A DNA stretch of 64,000 nucleotides from DASWJQ01 sp036397095 (GTDB lineage Bacteria > Chloroflexota > Anaerolineae > Anaerolineales > E44-bin32): contig DASWJQ010000085.1 in assembly GCA_036397095.1 (NCBI GenBank), positions 1-64,000 on the forward strand. Direction: 5' to 3'. Made by a program: the position numbers and the translations under genes. The notes below the pieces were generated by a model. It did not search any database. It had not been told where the DNA came from and saw only the letters and a program-made list of their open reading frames with translations. Below are positions 32,399 through 40,652 of this stretch, piece after piece. Each line of letters begins with the position of its first letter. Within the stretch, counting starts at the first letter, position 1.

Positions 32399-33115
32399 TC
32401 AGCCGGAGATGCTGGTGCCGACCGGCTCTCCCCGGACCGCCTTCATCAGGCTGTCTGCCTGCCACATATTGAGCACAATGATCGGCAGATCGTTGTCCAT
32501 ACACAGCGAAATGGCGGTCGAGTCCATCACCTGCAGACGCCGGTTGAGCGCATCAATATAGGTCAGGTGATCGAAACGCTTGGCGTCCGGATGCTTCTCG
32601 GGGTCGGTATCGTAGACCCCATCGACCTTGGTCGCCTTGATGACAACCTCGGCATCGATCTCCATGGCGCGCAGGGCGGCTGCGGTATCGGTCGAGAAGT
32701 AGGGGTTCCCGGTGCCGCCGCCCAGGATGACCACCCTGCCCTTTTCTAGGTGGCGGATGGCCCGGCGCCGGATGTAGGGTTCGGCGACGGCCCGCATCTC
32801 AACAGCCGACATGACCCGGGTGACGATGCCCGAACGCTCGCAGGCGTCCATCAGGGCCATGGCGTTGATGACGGTACCCAACATGCCCATATAGTCGGCG
32901 GTGGCTCGTTCCATGCCGCGCTCGATACCCTCACGCCCACGCCACAAGTTGCCGGCGCCGATCACCAGGGCAAGCTCAACGCCCAGCTCCATCACCTGGC
33001 GTACACGTTCGGCGACCTCTTCGGCGCGTGTCGGATCAATGCCGAAGCCCTTGGGGCCGGCCAGCGCTTCGCCCCCCAACTTGAGCAGCACACGTCGGTA
33101 TGCGGTCTCGGTCAT
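32399..33115 (-). CDS. pyrH: Uridylate kinase
   Basis: Phosphorylates UMP to UDP, the committing kinase of pyrimidine nucleotide synthesis. 238 residues from ATG 33115 (MTETAYRRVLLKLGGEALAG) with GGGAGG upstream. Motifs of the amino-acid-kinase fold: LKLGGEAL, VIGAGNLWRG, ILGGGTGNPYFSTDTAAALRA and KATKVDGVYDTDP. Full length. Follows tsf by 47 nt in the standard rpsB-tsf-pyrH-frr order. Confidence 0.96.
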   Translation of the reverse strand: MTETAYRRVLLKLGGEALAGPKGFGIDPTRAEEVAERVRQVMELGVELALVIGAGNLWRGREGIERGMERATADYMGMLGTVINAMALMDACERSGIVTRVMSAVEMRAVAEPYIRRRAIRHLEKGRVVILGGGTGNPYFSTDTAAALRAMEIDAEVVIKATKVDGVYDTDPEKHPDAKRFDHLTYIDALNRRLQVMDSTAISLCMDNDLPIIVLNMWQADSLMKAVRGEPVGTSISG

Positions 33116-33162
33116 CGGCCTCCCTGCTTCAACAAAAAGGGCCAACTCTGGTTGGCCCTGGC

Positions 33163-33792
33163 TTACGCTTCGACAGGCTCAGCGCGCTGCGCTTCGATCG
33201 GTTCTGCCACTTCCCAGCGCACAAAGCGGCGGATCTGGATGTTTTCTCCCGTAGAGGCGATCAGTTCCTTCAACAGCTCGTCGACCGTCTTGGCGTCGTC
33301 GCGCACATATGGCTGGTTGAGCAGGCAGACCTGCTCCAGGTACTTGGCGAAACGGCCCTCGACAATCTGCTCGACGACATCGGCGGGCTTGCCCTCCTCG
33401 GCTGCCTGCTTGGCCATCGCCGCCCGCTCGGCCTCGATGACACCCTGGGGGATATCCTCCTGGCTGACGTACTCGGGCGAAGTGGCTGCCACCTGCAGCA
33501 CCATTTCGTGGGCAAATTGGCGAAATTCATCGGTGCGGGCCACGAAGTCGGTTTCGCAGTTGACCTCGACCATCACACCAACCCGACCCTCGCCGTGGCT
33601 GTACAGCTCGAGCATGCCGGCCGCCGTTTCCCGGTCGGAACGCTTGGCTGCTTTGGCCAAGCCGCGCTCCTGTAGAAGGGCGGCCGCCTTTTGCAGGTCG
33701 CCGTTGGCTTCATCGAGCGCCTTCTTGCAGTCGAGGACTCCGGCGCCGGTCGCCTCGCGTAGCTCCTTGATTTGCTCGGTGCTAGCGGCCAT
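33163..33792 (-). CDS. tsf: Elongation factor Ts
   Basis: Guanine-nucleotide exchange factor for EF-Tu. 209 residues from ATG 33792, which overlaps the rpsB stop as TGATG. Motifs: LREATGAGVLDCKKALDEANGD at the N-terminus and VEVNCETDFVART. Shorter than the E. coli protein (about 280 residues) and resembling the compact form of many other phyla. Translational coupling to rpsB is likely. Confidence 0.95.
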   Translation of the reverse strand: MAASTEQIKELREATGAGVLDCKKALDEANGDLQKAAALLQERGLAKAAKRSDRETAAGMLELYSHGEGRVGVMVEVNCETDFVARTDEFRQFAHEMVLQVAATSPEYVSQEDIPQGVIEAERAAMAKQAAEEGKPADVVEQIVEGRFAKYLEQVCLLNQPYVRDDAKTVDELLKELIASTGENIQIRRFVRWEVAEPIEAQRAEPVEA

Positions 33793-34904
33793 CAATCGTC
33801 CTCGGCTTCCTCATCCTGCTCGTCGTCTTCGTCTTCGTCTTCGACGTCGTCATCGTCATCGTCGTCGGCATCATCGTCGTCGTCGGCATCATCGTCGTCG
33901 TCGTCAGCCGCTTCGGCTGTCTCGCCTGCTTCGACGTCTTCGTCTTCGTCGGCTCCGTCGTCTTCGTCGCCGTCGTCATCAGCTTCCTGCTCTTCGTCGG
34001 CGGCATCGCCGTCGACTTCTGCCTCTGCCTCGGGCGCCTTATCCTCGTCGGATGCCTCTTCCTTGGCGGCCCGCAGGTCATCCTCGTCGTACTCGCCGGT
34101 TTCGAGTTTGGCCAGCGTGGCCTCACCCAGCAACTCTTCGTCGGGCATGTCCTCGAAGTCCTTGCCCATCTGGGCGCGGCGATCGGCGGCACCGGCTTCG
34201 TCTTCCTGTTCGACATCCTTGCGCATGGCCATACCTTCGAGCACACCGTCGGCGATCTTGGATGTCAGCAGTTTGATCGCCCGAATGGCGTCATCATTGG
34301 ATGGGATCACGTAGTCGATGTCGCCCGGATCGCAGTTGGTGTCAACCAGCGCCACAACCGGGATCTTGAGCAGATTGGCTTCGTGGACAGCCGTCTCTTC
34401 ACGCTTGACGTCGATCACCCACAAGATCTGGGGCACGGAGCGCATCTCACGGATACCCCCAAGCCTGCCCTCAAGCTTCTCGATCTTGCGGTTGAGCATC
34501 AGGGCTTCTTTCTTGGTCAGCAGTTCGAATTCGCCTTCGTCCCGGCGCCGCTCCAGATCCTTGAGCTCGTCAATCCGGCTGCGGATGGTGCGCCAGTTGG
34601 TCAGGGTGCCGCCGAGCCAGCGCATGTTGACATAGGGCATACCACAGCGCTCGGCCTCGACCTGAATCGCCTCCTGTGCCTGGCGCTTGGTGCCGACAAA
34701 CAGCACCGTGCCGCCATTGGCGACGGCGTCGCGAATGAGCGCATAGCTCTCCTCGAGCGACTCGAGGGTTTGCTGGAGGTCAATAATGTGAATGCCGTTG
34801 CGTTCGGTGAAGATGTAGTTCTTCATGTGCGGGTTCCACTTGCGCGTCCGATGACCGAAGTGGACACCCGTTTCGAGCAGGGCTTTCATGCTTATGACGG
34901 CCAC
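33792..34904 (-). CDS. rpsB: Ribosomal protein S2 with long acidic C-terminal tail
   Basis: The start is GTG 34904 (VAVISMKALLETGVHFGHRT), with AGGAGG 5 nt upstream; the open frame further upstream overlaps the leader. 370 residues. Residues 1-229 are a normal S2 (MKALLETGVHFGHRTRKWNP, FVGTKRQAQEAI, MRWLGGTLTNW, VDTNCDPGDIDYVIPSNDDAIRAI). From about 285 the protein is an Asp/Glu/Ala run; 51 of the last 70 residues are acidic. Most bacterial S2 proteins end near residue 240-260. The tail is encoded by GAC/GAT/GAA repeats (33795-34049). Overlaps tsf by its stop. Confidence 0.95.
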   Translation of the reverse strand: MAVISMKALLETGVHFGHRTRKWNPHMKNYIFTERNGIHIIDLQQTLESLEESYALIRDAVANGGTVLFVGTKRQAQEAIQVEAERCGMPYVNMRWLGGTLTNWRTIRSRIDELKDLERRRDEGEFELLTKKEALMLNRKIEKLEGRLGGIREMRSVPQILWVIDVKREETAVHEANLLKIPVVALVDTNCDPGDIDYVIPSNDDAIRAIKLLTSKIADGVLEGMAMRKDVEQEDEAGAADRRAQMGKDFEDMPDEELLGEATLAKLETGEYDEDDLRAAKEEASDEDKAPEAEAEVDGDAADEEQEADDDGDEDDGADEDEDVEAGETAEAADDDDDDADDDDDADDDDDDDVEDEDEDDEQDEEAEDD

Positions 34905-35005
34905 GTGAGCCTCCTGTGCGTTTTTGGCCTCCGCCTCCTTCATCTCCAGCCAGAACCGGCCTGTCAGCCGGCACGCCCGACCGGATCCAGAGGCGTGTGA
35001 GATAG

Positions 35006-35066
35006 GTCTGCCCTTGGCAGACGCACTCCCGCGGCAGTCACTGCCTGCGGGAGCGCCCGCAGTATA
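35006..35066 (-). promoter_or_regulatory. rpsB promoter and structured leader
   Basis: Extended -10 TGGTATACT (TATACT at 35066-35061, minus). The transcript start near 35054 would fall at a strong hairpin, CTCCCGCAGGCAG/CTGCCGCGGGAG (35026-35052), followed by a second hairpin GTCTGCC AAG GGCAGAC (35006-35022), all within about 150 nt before the GTG. Ribosomal-protein leaders often bind their own product; whether this is an S2 autoregulation site is an inference. Confidence 0.45.
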
Positions 35067-35090
35067 CCATAGGCGTTCCGCGCTTGGGCC

Positions 35091-35286
35091 AGACTTCCCT
35101 AAAGTCTCGTCTCTGGAGCGGCATGGCTCGAGAATCCCCCTAGGTCTGGGATTCGAACGTGCAAGTTGGCGAGGAGACTTTCGGGAAGTCACTGCGCAAA
35201 CGAGGCGCTGTGACGGACGGACTTCCGGGAAGTCCACGAGCCAATGGTCGACAACAGGCGTGGCCGAGTGGACTTCCCGGAAGTCC
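35091..35286. repeat. Cluster of family-B palindromes
   Basis: Four copies of a 17-bp palindrome, GGACTTCCGGGAAGTCC or close variants: 35091-35107 (degenerate), 35176-35190 (partial), 35219-35235 (perfect) and 35270-35286 (GGACTTCCCGGAAGTCC). The same unit occurs twice near 54.2 kb. They lie in the intergenic region between acpS and rpsB. Confidence 0.8.
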
Positions 35287-35381
35287 GATCTCGCGGGCTT
35301 CGCAGGACCCCGGAGTAGTGCTTGGGGGTGCGAGCAGGGCCCGGCGAGCCTTGCGCAACTCCAGGGTCGAGACTTTTTGGG

Positions 35382-35762
35382 TCAGCCCGAGGGGTCGGGC
35401 ATGGCGACGGCAACCGCCACCGCATGCTCGTGAGTGTGGCTCAAGCTGATAGACCACACCTGCAAGCCGAGTTCGCCAGCAACGGCTTGGGCCGGTCCAT
35501 GCAATCGCAGGATCGGCTGGCGCCGGTCGCCGTTGATAATCTCGATGTCCTTCCAACCGACATCGCCGATCCCGGTGCCCAGCACCTTGGAGACCGCTTC
35601 CTTGGCGGCGTAGCGAGCCGCCAGGGCCGGCGTGCGACCCCCGCAATCGATCAACTCCTGCGCTGTGAAGAACCGATGGAAAAAGCGTTCGCCATGGCGC
35701 AGGATCGCCCGGTCAATGCGGTGGATCTCGATGATGTCGACGCCCGAGCGCAGGATGGTCAC
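35382..35762 (-). CDS. acpS: Holo-[acyl-carrier-protein] synthase
   Basis: Transfers phosphopantetheine to acyl carrier proteins. 126 residues; motifs GVDIIEIHRI, AAKEAVSKVLGTGI and the C-terminal SISLSHTHEHAVAVAVA, all typical of AcpS. The start is GTG 35762, overlapping the stop of the preceding M16 peptidase gene (GTGA). It ends a ugd-M16-M16-acpS gene string. Confidence 0.93.
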   Translation of the reverse strand: MTILRSGVDIIEIHRIDRAILRHGERFFHRFFTAQELIDCGGRTPALAARYAAKEAVSKVLGTGIGDVGWKDIEIINGDRRQPILRLHGPAQAVAGELGLQVWSISLSHTHEHAVAVAVAMPDPSG

Positions 35763-37066
35763 GCCGCCTTCTCCGGTGGACCGGCGATGGCTACGGCCAG
35801 TCGGGCCGGGTCGAGGAAGCGCCCCGCGACCGATTGGATTTGCTGGCGCGTCACCTCGGCCACAAGCTGCGGGTAGCGCGGATAATAGTCCAGGCCCAGG
35901 TCATGACGCTCGACATGCAGTAGGGCGCCGGCAACGCCGTCGTTGGATTCGAGCTGGAGCGGCAGCCGCCCGATAAAATTAGCCTGCACGTCCGCCAACT
36001 CGTCCTCGGTCACCGGCTCGCCGACAAAGCGCTCCAGCTCTTCAACACACAGTGCCAGCGCCCGGTCCACATTGGCCGGATTCACGCCGGCCGCGATTTG
36101 CCAAGGACCTGGCCCGATCCCGCCGTTGAGCGAGCTATACGCATAGTAGGCGAGGCCGGCCCGTTCGCGCACGCTGTCACCGATGCGCCCCATCAAGCCA
36201 AAGCGCCCCAGCACGCTGTTGCCCAAGGCGGCGGCCAAGTAATCAGGTTCCGACCGTCGTGGTCCGGGGCAGCCCAGCACCAGATCGGCCTGGGTCTTGC
36301 CGGCCAATTCGACGCTGCGCCGCTCGGTCCGTGCCAGCGCGGGTGCATCCGGCACCATCAACATCGTGCTGCGTTTCGTCGCCCAGCCACCCAGTGCCTG
36401 CCGCACTCGTTCGATGGCCGCTTGTGGCTCGATGGCGCCGACGATGGCCAACACCAGACCTGACGGACCGTAGGTTCGCTTGTGAAATGCCTTGAGATCT
36501 TTGCGCTTGAAAGCGGCCACCGTCTCACGGTAGCCATCGGACGGGATGCTGTAGGGATGATTGGGGTAGGCCAATGCATCGAAGGTCATGCCGGCGACGG
36601 CCCGCGTATCCTGGTCACGCAGGGCCAGGCCAGTCAGGTGCTCCCCTTGCAGTTGCTCAACGGCCTTCTTTGGGAAGGTCGGCTCGGTCAGCACCTCGGC
36701 GATCAGGTTGAGAATTACGTCCAGGTCGGCCACCAGCGACTTGCCGCGGAACGAAGCGGCGTGGCTCGAAGCGCCAAAACGCAGACTGGCCCCGATCGAC
36801 TCGATTGACTGGTAGATCTCGTGGAACGACCGCTGCTCCGTGCCGCGCATCAATGCCGACGCCGTCATATCGGCCAGGCCCGCCAGCTCGGGCGACTCGA
36901 ACAACGCCCCGGCCGGCAAGTAGCCGGCGATCACGACCGACGGGCTGGCGAAGTTGGCCCGCGCCAGCACGACGATGCCATTCTCCAACTGAGAACGAGC
37001 GATGGTCTCCGGACTGGGCAGCGAGCTGACGTCGAGTTTTGGGAGACTCTTGGATTTAGCGGCCAT
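35759..37066 (-). CDS. M16-family peptidase homologue, catalytically inactive subunit
   Basis: A 435-residue insulinase/M16-fold protein. It lacks the HxxEH zinc motif (the equivalent region reads GLADMTASALM) and so is the non-catalytic half of a heterodimer; its C-terminal part (about 250-430) keeps the M16 substrate-binding features (GLAYYAYSSLNGGIGPGPWQI). Immediately downstream of, and overlapping by 11 nt, the catalytic partner. The pair resembles mitochondrial-processing-peptidase-like and PqqF-like two-subunit peptidases of bacteria. Start at ATG 37066 fits; no signal sequence, so it should act in the cytosol. Confidence 0.88.
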   Translation of the reverse strand: MAAKSKSLPKLDVSSLPSPETIARSQLENGIVVLARANFASPSVVIAGYLPAGALFESPELAGLADMTASALMRGTEQRSFHEIYQSIESIGASLRFGASSHAASFRGKSLVADLDVILNLIAEVLTEPTFPKKAVEQLQGEHLTGLALRDQDTRAVAGMTFDALAYPNHPYSIPSDGYRETVAAFKRKDLKAFHKRTYGPSGLVLAIVGAIEPQAAIERVRQALGGWATKRSTMLMVPDAPALARTERRSVELAGKTQADLVLGCPGPRRSEPDYLAAALGNSVLGRFGLMGRIGDSVRERAGLAYYAYSSLNGGIGPGPWQIAAGVNPANVDRALALCVEELERFVGEPVTEDELADVQANFIGRLPLQLESNDGVAGALLHVERHDLGLDYYPRYPQLVAEVTRQQIQSVAGRFLDPARLAVAIAGPPEKAA

Positions 37067-38360
37067 TGACGGCTTCCAGGGTTGGGCGGAACATGCCGAC
37101 TACGCGTTGGGCCGGTACCAGCACCTGATGGGCGGCCCGTAAGAGGTCTTCCGGCGTCACCTTGTCAATCTCATCCAGATAGCTCTCGAACCAGCCATAG
37201 TCGGCGAACATCTCACTGTAGCCCAACCAGAACGCCTGGTTGCTGATGCTTTCGCTGTCGTAGGCAAAGATGGCTTTAGCTTGCTTGATGGCCTTGTCGA
37301 CCTCGTCTTGCGAGATCGGCGCATCCTGCAAACGGGCCAACTCGTCATCAATGACCTGCAGGCCAACCTCGGGCGGTTGTCCGGGCCGGATGGTGGCCCG
37401 CAGCGAATATAAGTACGGGTCGATGGTCGCCGCCAATCCACCGGAAACCGCCGCCGCCACCCCGCCTTCGACCAGCGCCCGGTATAGGCGGGAGGTCTTG
37501 TTGGACAAGCCACTGCCGTACGGACTGAATGACGAAGCGCCGGTCAACACGCTGTCGAGCACGGCCAGCGCATAAAAGGCCGAATCGGTCGGCTCGGGCG
37601 CGCGATAGGCTACCTCGAGGATCGGGGTCTCTTCGGGCCCCTCGACAACCACCTGCCGCTCGCCGCGCTGCGGCGGCTCGGGCCTGGACTCGAACGCCGG
37701 CGCCGTGCCGCCATCAAGCGAACCAAAACGCTGGCGGACCCGCTCGAGCATGTCTTCGGTTTCGAAGTCGCCGGCCAGAGCCAGCACGGCATTGGCAGGC
37801 CGATAGTAATTGCGGTAGTGTGCGTACAGGTCGTCGCGCGTAATCGCGTGCAGGTCGGCCATATCGCCGATCACTTCGTGGTGATAGGAGTGGACGCGGA
37901 AGGCGGCCGCCTGCATCTCTTCATCCAGCCGGAAACCCGGTTCGTTCTCGTGGCCCTCCCGTTCCGAGATAATCACGGTGCGCTCGGATTCAACTTCGGC
38001 CGGCTCGAACAGGCTGTTGACCATCCGGTCCGCTTCCAGGTCGAGCGCCAGGTCGATGCGGCCTGCCGGCATCGTCTCGTAGTACACCGTCCAATCCAGC
38101 CAGGTGCCGGCGTTCCATGTGCCGCCGTCGCGTGAAATGGCACGGTCGAGCACCCCGGCGGGGAAGGTCGGCGTGCCTTTGAACTGCATGTGCTCGACCC
38201 AATGGGAGATGCCGGTCGTGCCCGGCCGTTCATTGCGCGAGCCAACCCGATACCACAACCAGCTTGAAATGAGTGGGGCCGTGCGCATTTCTTTGAGCCG
38301 GACTTCGAGGCCATTCTCCAGACGTGTCCGGCTGATCGGTTGGTCGCCGGCCCGGCTCAC
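37056..38360 (-). CDS. M16-family zinc peptidase, catalytic subunit
   Basis: A 434-residue insulinase-like peptidase. The zinc and catalytic motif HWVEHMQFKG (HxxEH) is at about residues 51-60, with a second metal-binding Glu expected about 76 residues later (in the ESERTVIISEREG segment). The partner gene overlaps its end, and its own start overlaps the ugd stop, so all are co-translated. Predicted cytosolic. Substrate unknown; family members degrade peptides or process precursors. Confidence 0.9.
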   Translation of the reverse strand: MSRAGDQPISRTRLENGLEVRLKEMRTAPLISSWLWYRVGSRNERPGTTGISHWVEHMQFKGTPTFPAGVLDRAISRDGGTWNAGTWLDWTVYYETMPAGRIDLALDLEADRMVNSLFEPAEVESERTVIISEREGHENEPGFRLDEEMQAAAFRVHSYHHEVIGDMADLHAITRDDLYAHYRNYYRPANAVLALAGDFETEDMLERVRQRFGSLDGGTAPAFESRPEPPQRGERQVVVEGPEETPILEVAYRAPEPTDSAFYALAVLDSVLTGASSFSPYGSGLSNKTSRLYRALVEGGVAAAVSGGLAATIDPYLYSLRATIRPGQPPEVGLQVIDDELARLQDAPISQDEVDKAIKQAKAIFAYDSESISNQAFWLGYSEMFADYGWFESYLDEIDKVTPEDLLRAAHQVLVPAQRVVGMFRPTLEAVNGR

Positions 38361-39691
38361 GCTCCGTCTCCGTTGGTTGGCTTGCCGTCGGGACCATAAC
38401 CCCGTCCCATGCCCAGGTAGCGGATGTTCAACTTGGCCATCAGCTGAGGGTCATAGATATTGCGGCCGTCAACGATTGCCGCCTCGGACATGACTTCGGC
38501 CACCCGCTCCAGGTCGAGCTGCTTGAATTCGTTCCACTCGGTGCAGATCACAAGGGCATCGCACGACTTGGCCAACTCATAGGGATCGACCGCCATCTCG
38601 ACGTCCGGCAGCAGCGGTTGGGCCCGCTCCATGCCGATCGGGTCGTAGGCGGAAACGGTTGCCCCGGCCTGGCGCAGCATGGCCGCCACCTCGACCGATG
38701 GCGCATCGCGCATGTCATCCGTGTTGGGTTTGAAGGTCAGGCCAAGCAGGCCAATGCGTTTGCCGGCCAGATCGCCGACCATCTCACGTACTTTGGCCAC
38801 CAGCTTCTGGCGCCGGTCGTTGTTGATGTCCATCACCGCCTGCAGCAACTGTGGATGGCCACCCTTGACTTCGGCCATGTAGGCCAACGCCTTGACATCC
38901 TTGGGGAAACACGAGCCACCGTAGCCCAAACCGGCGTCAAGAAACTGTGGCCCGATGCGCGGATCGTAGCCCATTCCGGTGGCCACTTCCTTGACGTCGG
39001 CACCCAACGTTTCACAAATATTGGCGATTTCGTTGATAAATGAGATCTTGGTCGCCAGGAATGCGTTGGAGGCGTACTTGATCATCTCGGCGGTGCGCAG
39101 GTCGGTGATCATGATCGGCGCCCGCAGCGGCAGATGCAATTGAGCGACTTTTTCGGCGGCGTCGGTATCAAGCGAGCCGAGCACTGTGCGCGCCGGGCTC
39201 ATGAAGTCGGCGATGGCAGCACCTTCGCGCAAGAACTCGGGGCATGAGACGACGGCGAATTCGACCGGCTGTTTCAAGTTGGCCTGGATGATTTCGGCGA
39301 CCCAGTCACCCGTGCCCACCGGCACGGTCGATTTGTTGACCACGATGCAGGGCTGTGTCATGGCTTCGGCGACGGCGATCGACGCCGAGCGGACATAGCC
39401 CAAATCGGCTTCGCCATCGACTCCCTCGGGCGTGCCAACGGCGATGAAGATAAACTCGGCGTCGGCCATCGCCTGTGGGTAGGACGTGGTAAAGCTCAGT
39501 CGGCCGGTGGCCACATTGCGTTCGACCAGCTCCTCCAGGCCAGGCTCATAGATCGGAAGTTCGCCGCGCTTCAGCCCGGCGATGCGCATTTCATCAATGT
39601 CCAGGGCCACGACGCGGTTGCCCAGATCGGCAAAGCAGGCGCCGGTCACCAAACCGACGTAGCCTACGCCGATGACGGTTATGTTCTTCAC
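38357..39691 (-). CDS. UDP-glucose 6-dehydrogenase
   Basis: NAD-dependent oxidation of UDP-glucose to UDP-glucuronate, supplying envelope polysaccharides. The start is GTG 39691 (VKNITVIGVGYVG), preceded by GGAGG at 4 nt; the upstream open frame begins with unrelated codons. 444 residues. N-terminal Rossmann motif GVGYVG, catalytic cysteine in GYGGSCFPKD, and the C-terminal GLTFKPNTDDMRDAPS. It could also be a UDP-mannosamine or similar dehydrogenase, though the sequence fits UGD best. Confidence 0.92.
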   Translation of the reverse strand: MKNITVIGVGYVGLVTGACFADLGNRVVALDIDEMRIAGLKRGELPIYEPGLEELVERNVATGRLSFTTSYPQAMADAEFIFIAVGTPEGVDGEADLGYVRSASIAVAEAMTQPCIVVNKSTVPVGTGDWVAEIIQANLKQPVEFAVVSCPEFLREGAAIADFMSPARTVLGSLDTDAAEKVAQLHLPLRAPIMITDLRTAEMIKYASNAFLATKISFINEIANICETLGADVKEVATGMGYDPRIGPQFLDAGLGYGGSCFPKDVKALAYMAEVKGGHPQLLQAVMDINNDRRQKLVAKVREMVGDLAGKRIGLLGLTFKPNTDDMRDAPSVEVAAMLRQAGATVSAYDPIGMERAQPLLPDVEMAVDPYELAKSCDALVICTEWNEFKQLDLERVAEVMSEAAIVDGRNIYDPQLMAKLNIRYLGMGRGYGPDGKPTNGDGA

Positions 39692-39822
39692 GCGTCCTCC
39701 AACAAGACGGCCTTCGCCCGAGGCAGGCGCAATCATACCATGTGGGTTTTGAACCTAAGACTTGCGTAAGGTTGCCTGCATGGGAAAATTCTGGCAAAGT
39801 ATGCGCAGGAGAGTTGCCTACG

Positions 39823-40080
39823 ATGCCTGGTGGCACACCCATTCCACGCGGTTTGGTCTTTGTTTTGGTCTCCGGCGAGACGGTCGTCGATTGGGGCGAC
39901 GGCCGGGTCCAGGATATTGAGACCGGCAGCTTCATTGAATTCAAAGAGAGCGACTTTGGGCGGTCGATCGCCGACAGCGATCTAGAGCGGCTGCGCAATG
40001 CCGGCCGGGTTGATTCGTTCGACGCCCGCATGGTCTTCCTACTGCCGTTGCCCGAACCTCCCCGCCGCACCATCGACTAA
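39823..40080 (+). CDS. Small hypothetical protein
   Basis: An 85-residue protein from ATG 39823 (MPGGTPIPRGLVFVLVSGETVVDWGDGRVQDIETG), with AGGAGAG about 10 nt upstream; the open frame to 39742 has no RBS. A mixed beta-strand region then a helical, charged segment (EFKESDFGRSIADSDLERLRNAG). No membrane segment or known motif. Likely a real gene because of the RBS and even codon use, but I do not recognise the family. Confidence 0.55.
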   Translation: MPGGTPIPRGLVFVLVSGETVVDWGDGRVQDIETGSFIEFKESDFGRSIADSDLERLRNAGRVDSFDARMVFLLPLPEPPRRTID

Positions 40081-40091
40081 TCCCCCAACGC

Positions 40092-40097
40092 TATAAT
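40092..40097 (+). promoter_or_regulatory. -10 element for the nitroreductase-hut genes
   Basis: TATAAT 19 nt upstream of the ATG at 40116, start site near 40104, with GAGGAGG in the short leader. The -35 is not obvious. Confidence 0.5.
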
Positions 40098-40115
40098 GGC
40101 CCCCGAGGAGGTGTT

Positions 40116-40631
40116 ATGGACGTTCTCGAGGCCATTCGTTACAAGCGCGCCGTCCGGGCATTTGCCCCGACGCCTCTTGAGGCTGACACCATCGAAGCCA
40201 TCCTGCAGGCGGGCCGTCGGTCGCAATCGGCCAAGAACCGCCAGCCGTGGCACTTCATCGCCCTTACCGACCGGGACAAACTGACAGCGCTTTCTGAGCT
40301 GGGCACTTATGCCAGCCATCTGGCGGGTGCCGCGCTGGGAGTCGCCATCCTGACCCCTGACCCGGCGCAGCGCTGGTCGATCCTGTTTGATGCCGGCCAA
40401 GCGGCGGCCTACATGCAGCTGGCGGCTTGGCAACTCGGTGTTGGCTCGTGTCTGGCAACGATCTATCAGTCCGAGGCCGCCCGCCAACTGCTCGGGTTCC
40501 CGCCAGAACTTCAGCTGCATGTCGCCATTTCGTTTGGCTACCCCCAGAATCCGGCCGTCTTGACGGAACGGCCCCGCCCCGGTGGGCGCAAGGCATTCGA
40601 CGACATCATTCATCACAACGGCTGGTCCTAG
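40116..40631 (+). CDS. Nitroreductase-family protein
   Basis: A 171-residue FMN-dependent oxidoreductase: KRAVRAFAP at residues 10-18 is the FMN-binding Arg motif, GRRSQSAKNRQPWHFI follows, and AGQAAAYMQLAAWQLGVGSCLATIY is the family's central helix. It is distantly related to the nitroreductase at 18.3 kb but shorter. GAGGAGG upstream. It lies 21 nt before hutU, so it is probably co-transcribed with histidine utilisation genes. Substrate unknown. Confidence 0.85.
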   Translation: MDVLEAIRYKRAVRAFAPTPLEADTIEAILQAGRRSQSAKNRQPWHFIALTDRDKLTALSELGTYASHLAGAALGVAILTPDPAQRWSILFDAGQAAAYMQLAAWQLGVGSCLATIYQSEAARQLLGFPPELQLHVAISFGYPQNPAVLTERPRPGGRKAFDDIIHHNGWS

Positions 40632-40652
40632 CGCCGGCCCCAGGAGGCTGCC

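Noticed and set aside
32750..34276. A 508-residue plus-strand open frame with Arg and Ser repeats
   Set aside because: It is the antisense of pyrH, tsf and the acidic tail of rpsB; the repeats come from the GAC/GAT tail.
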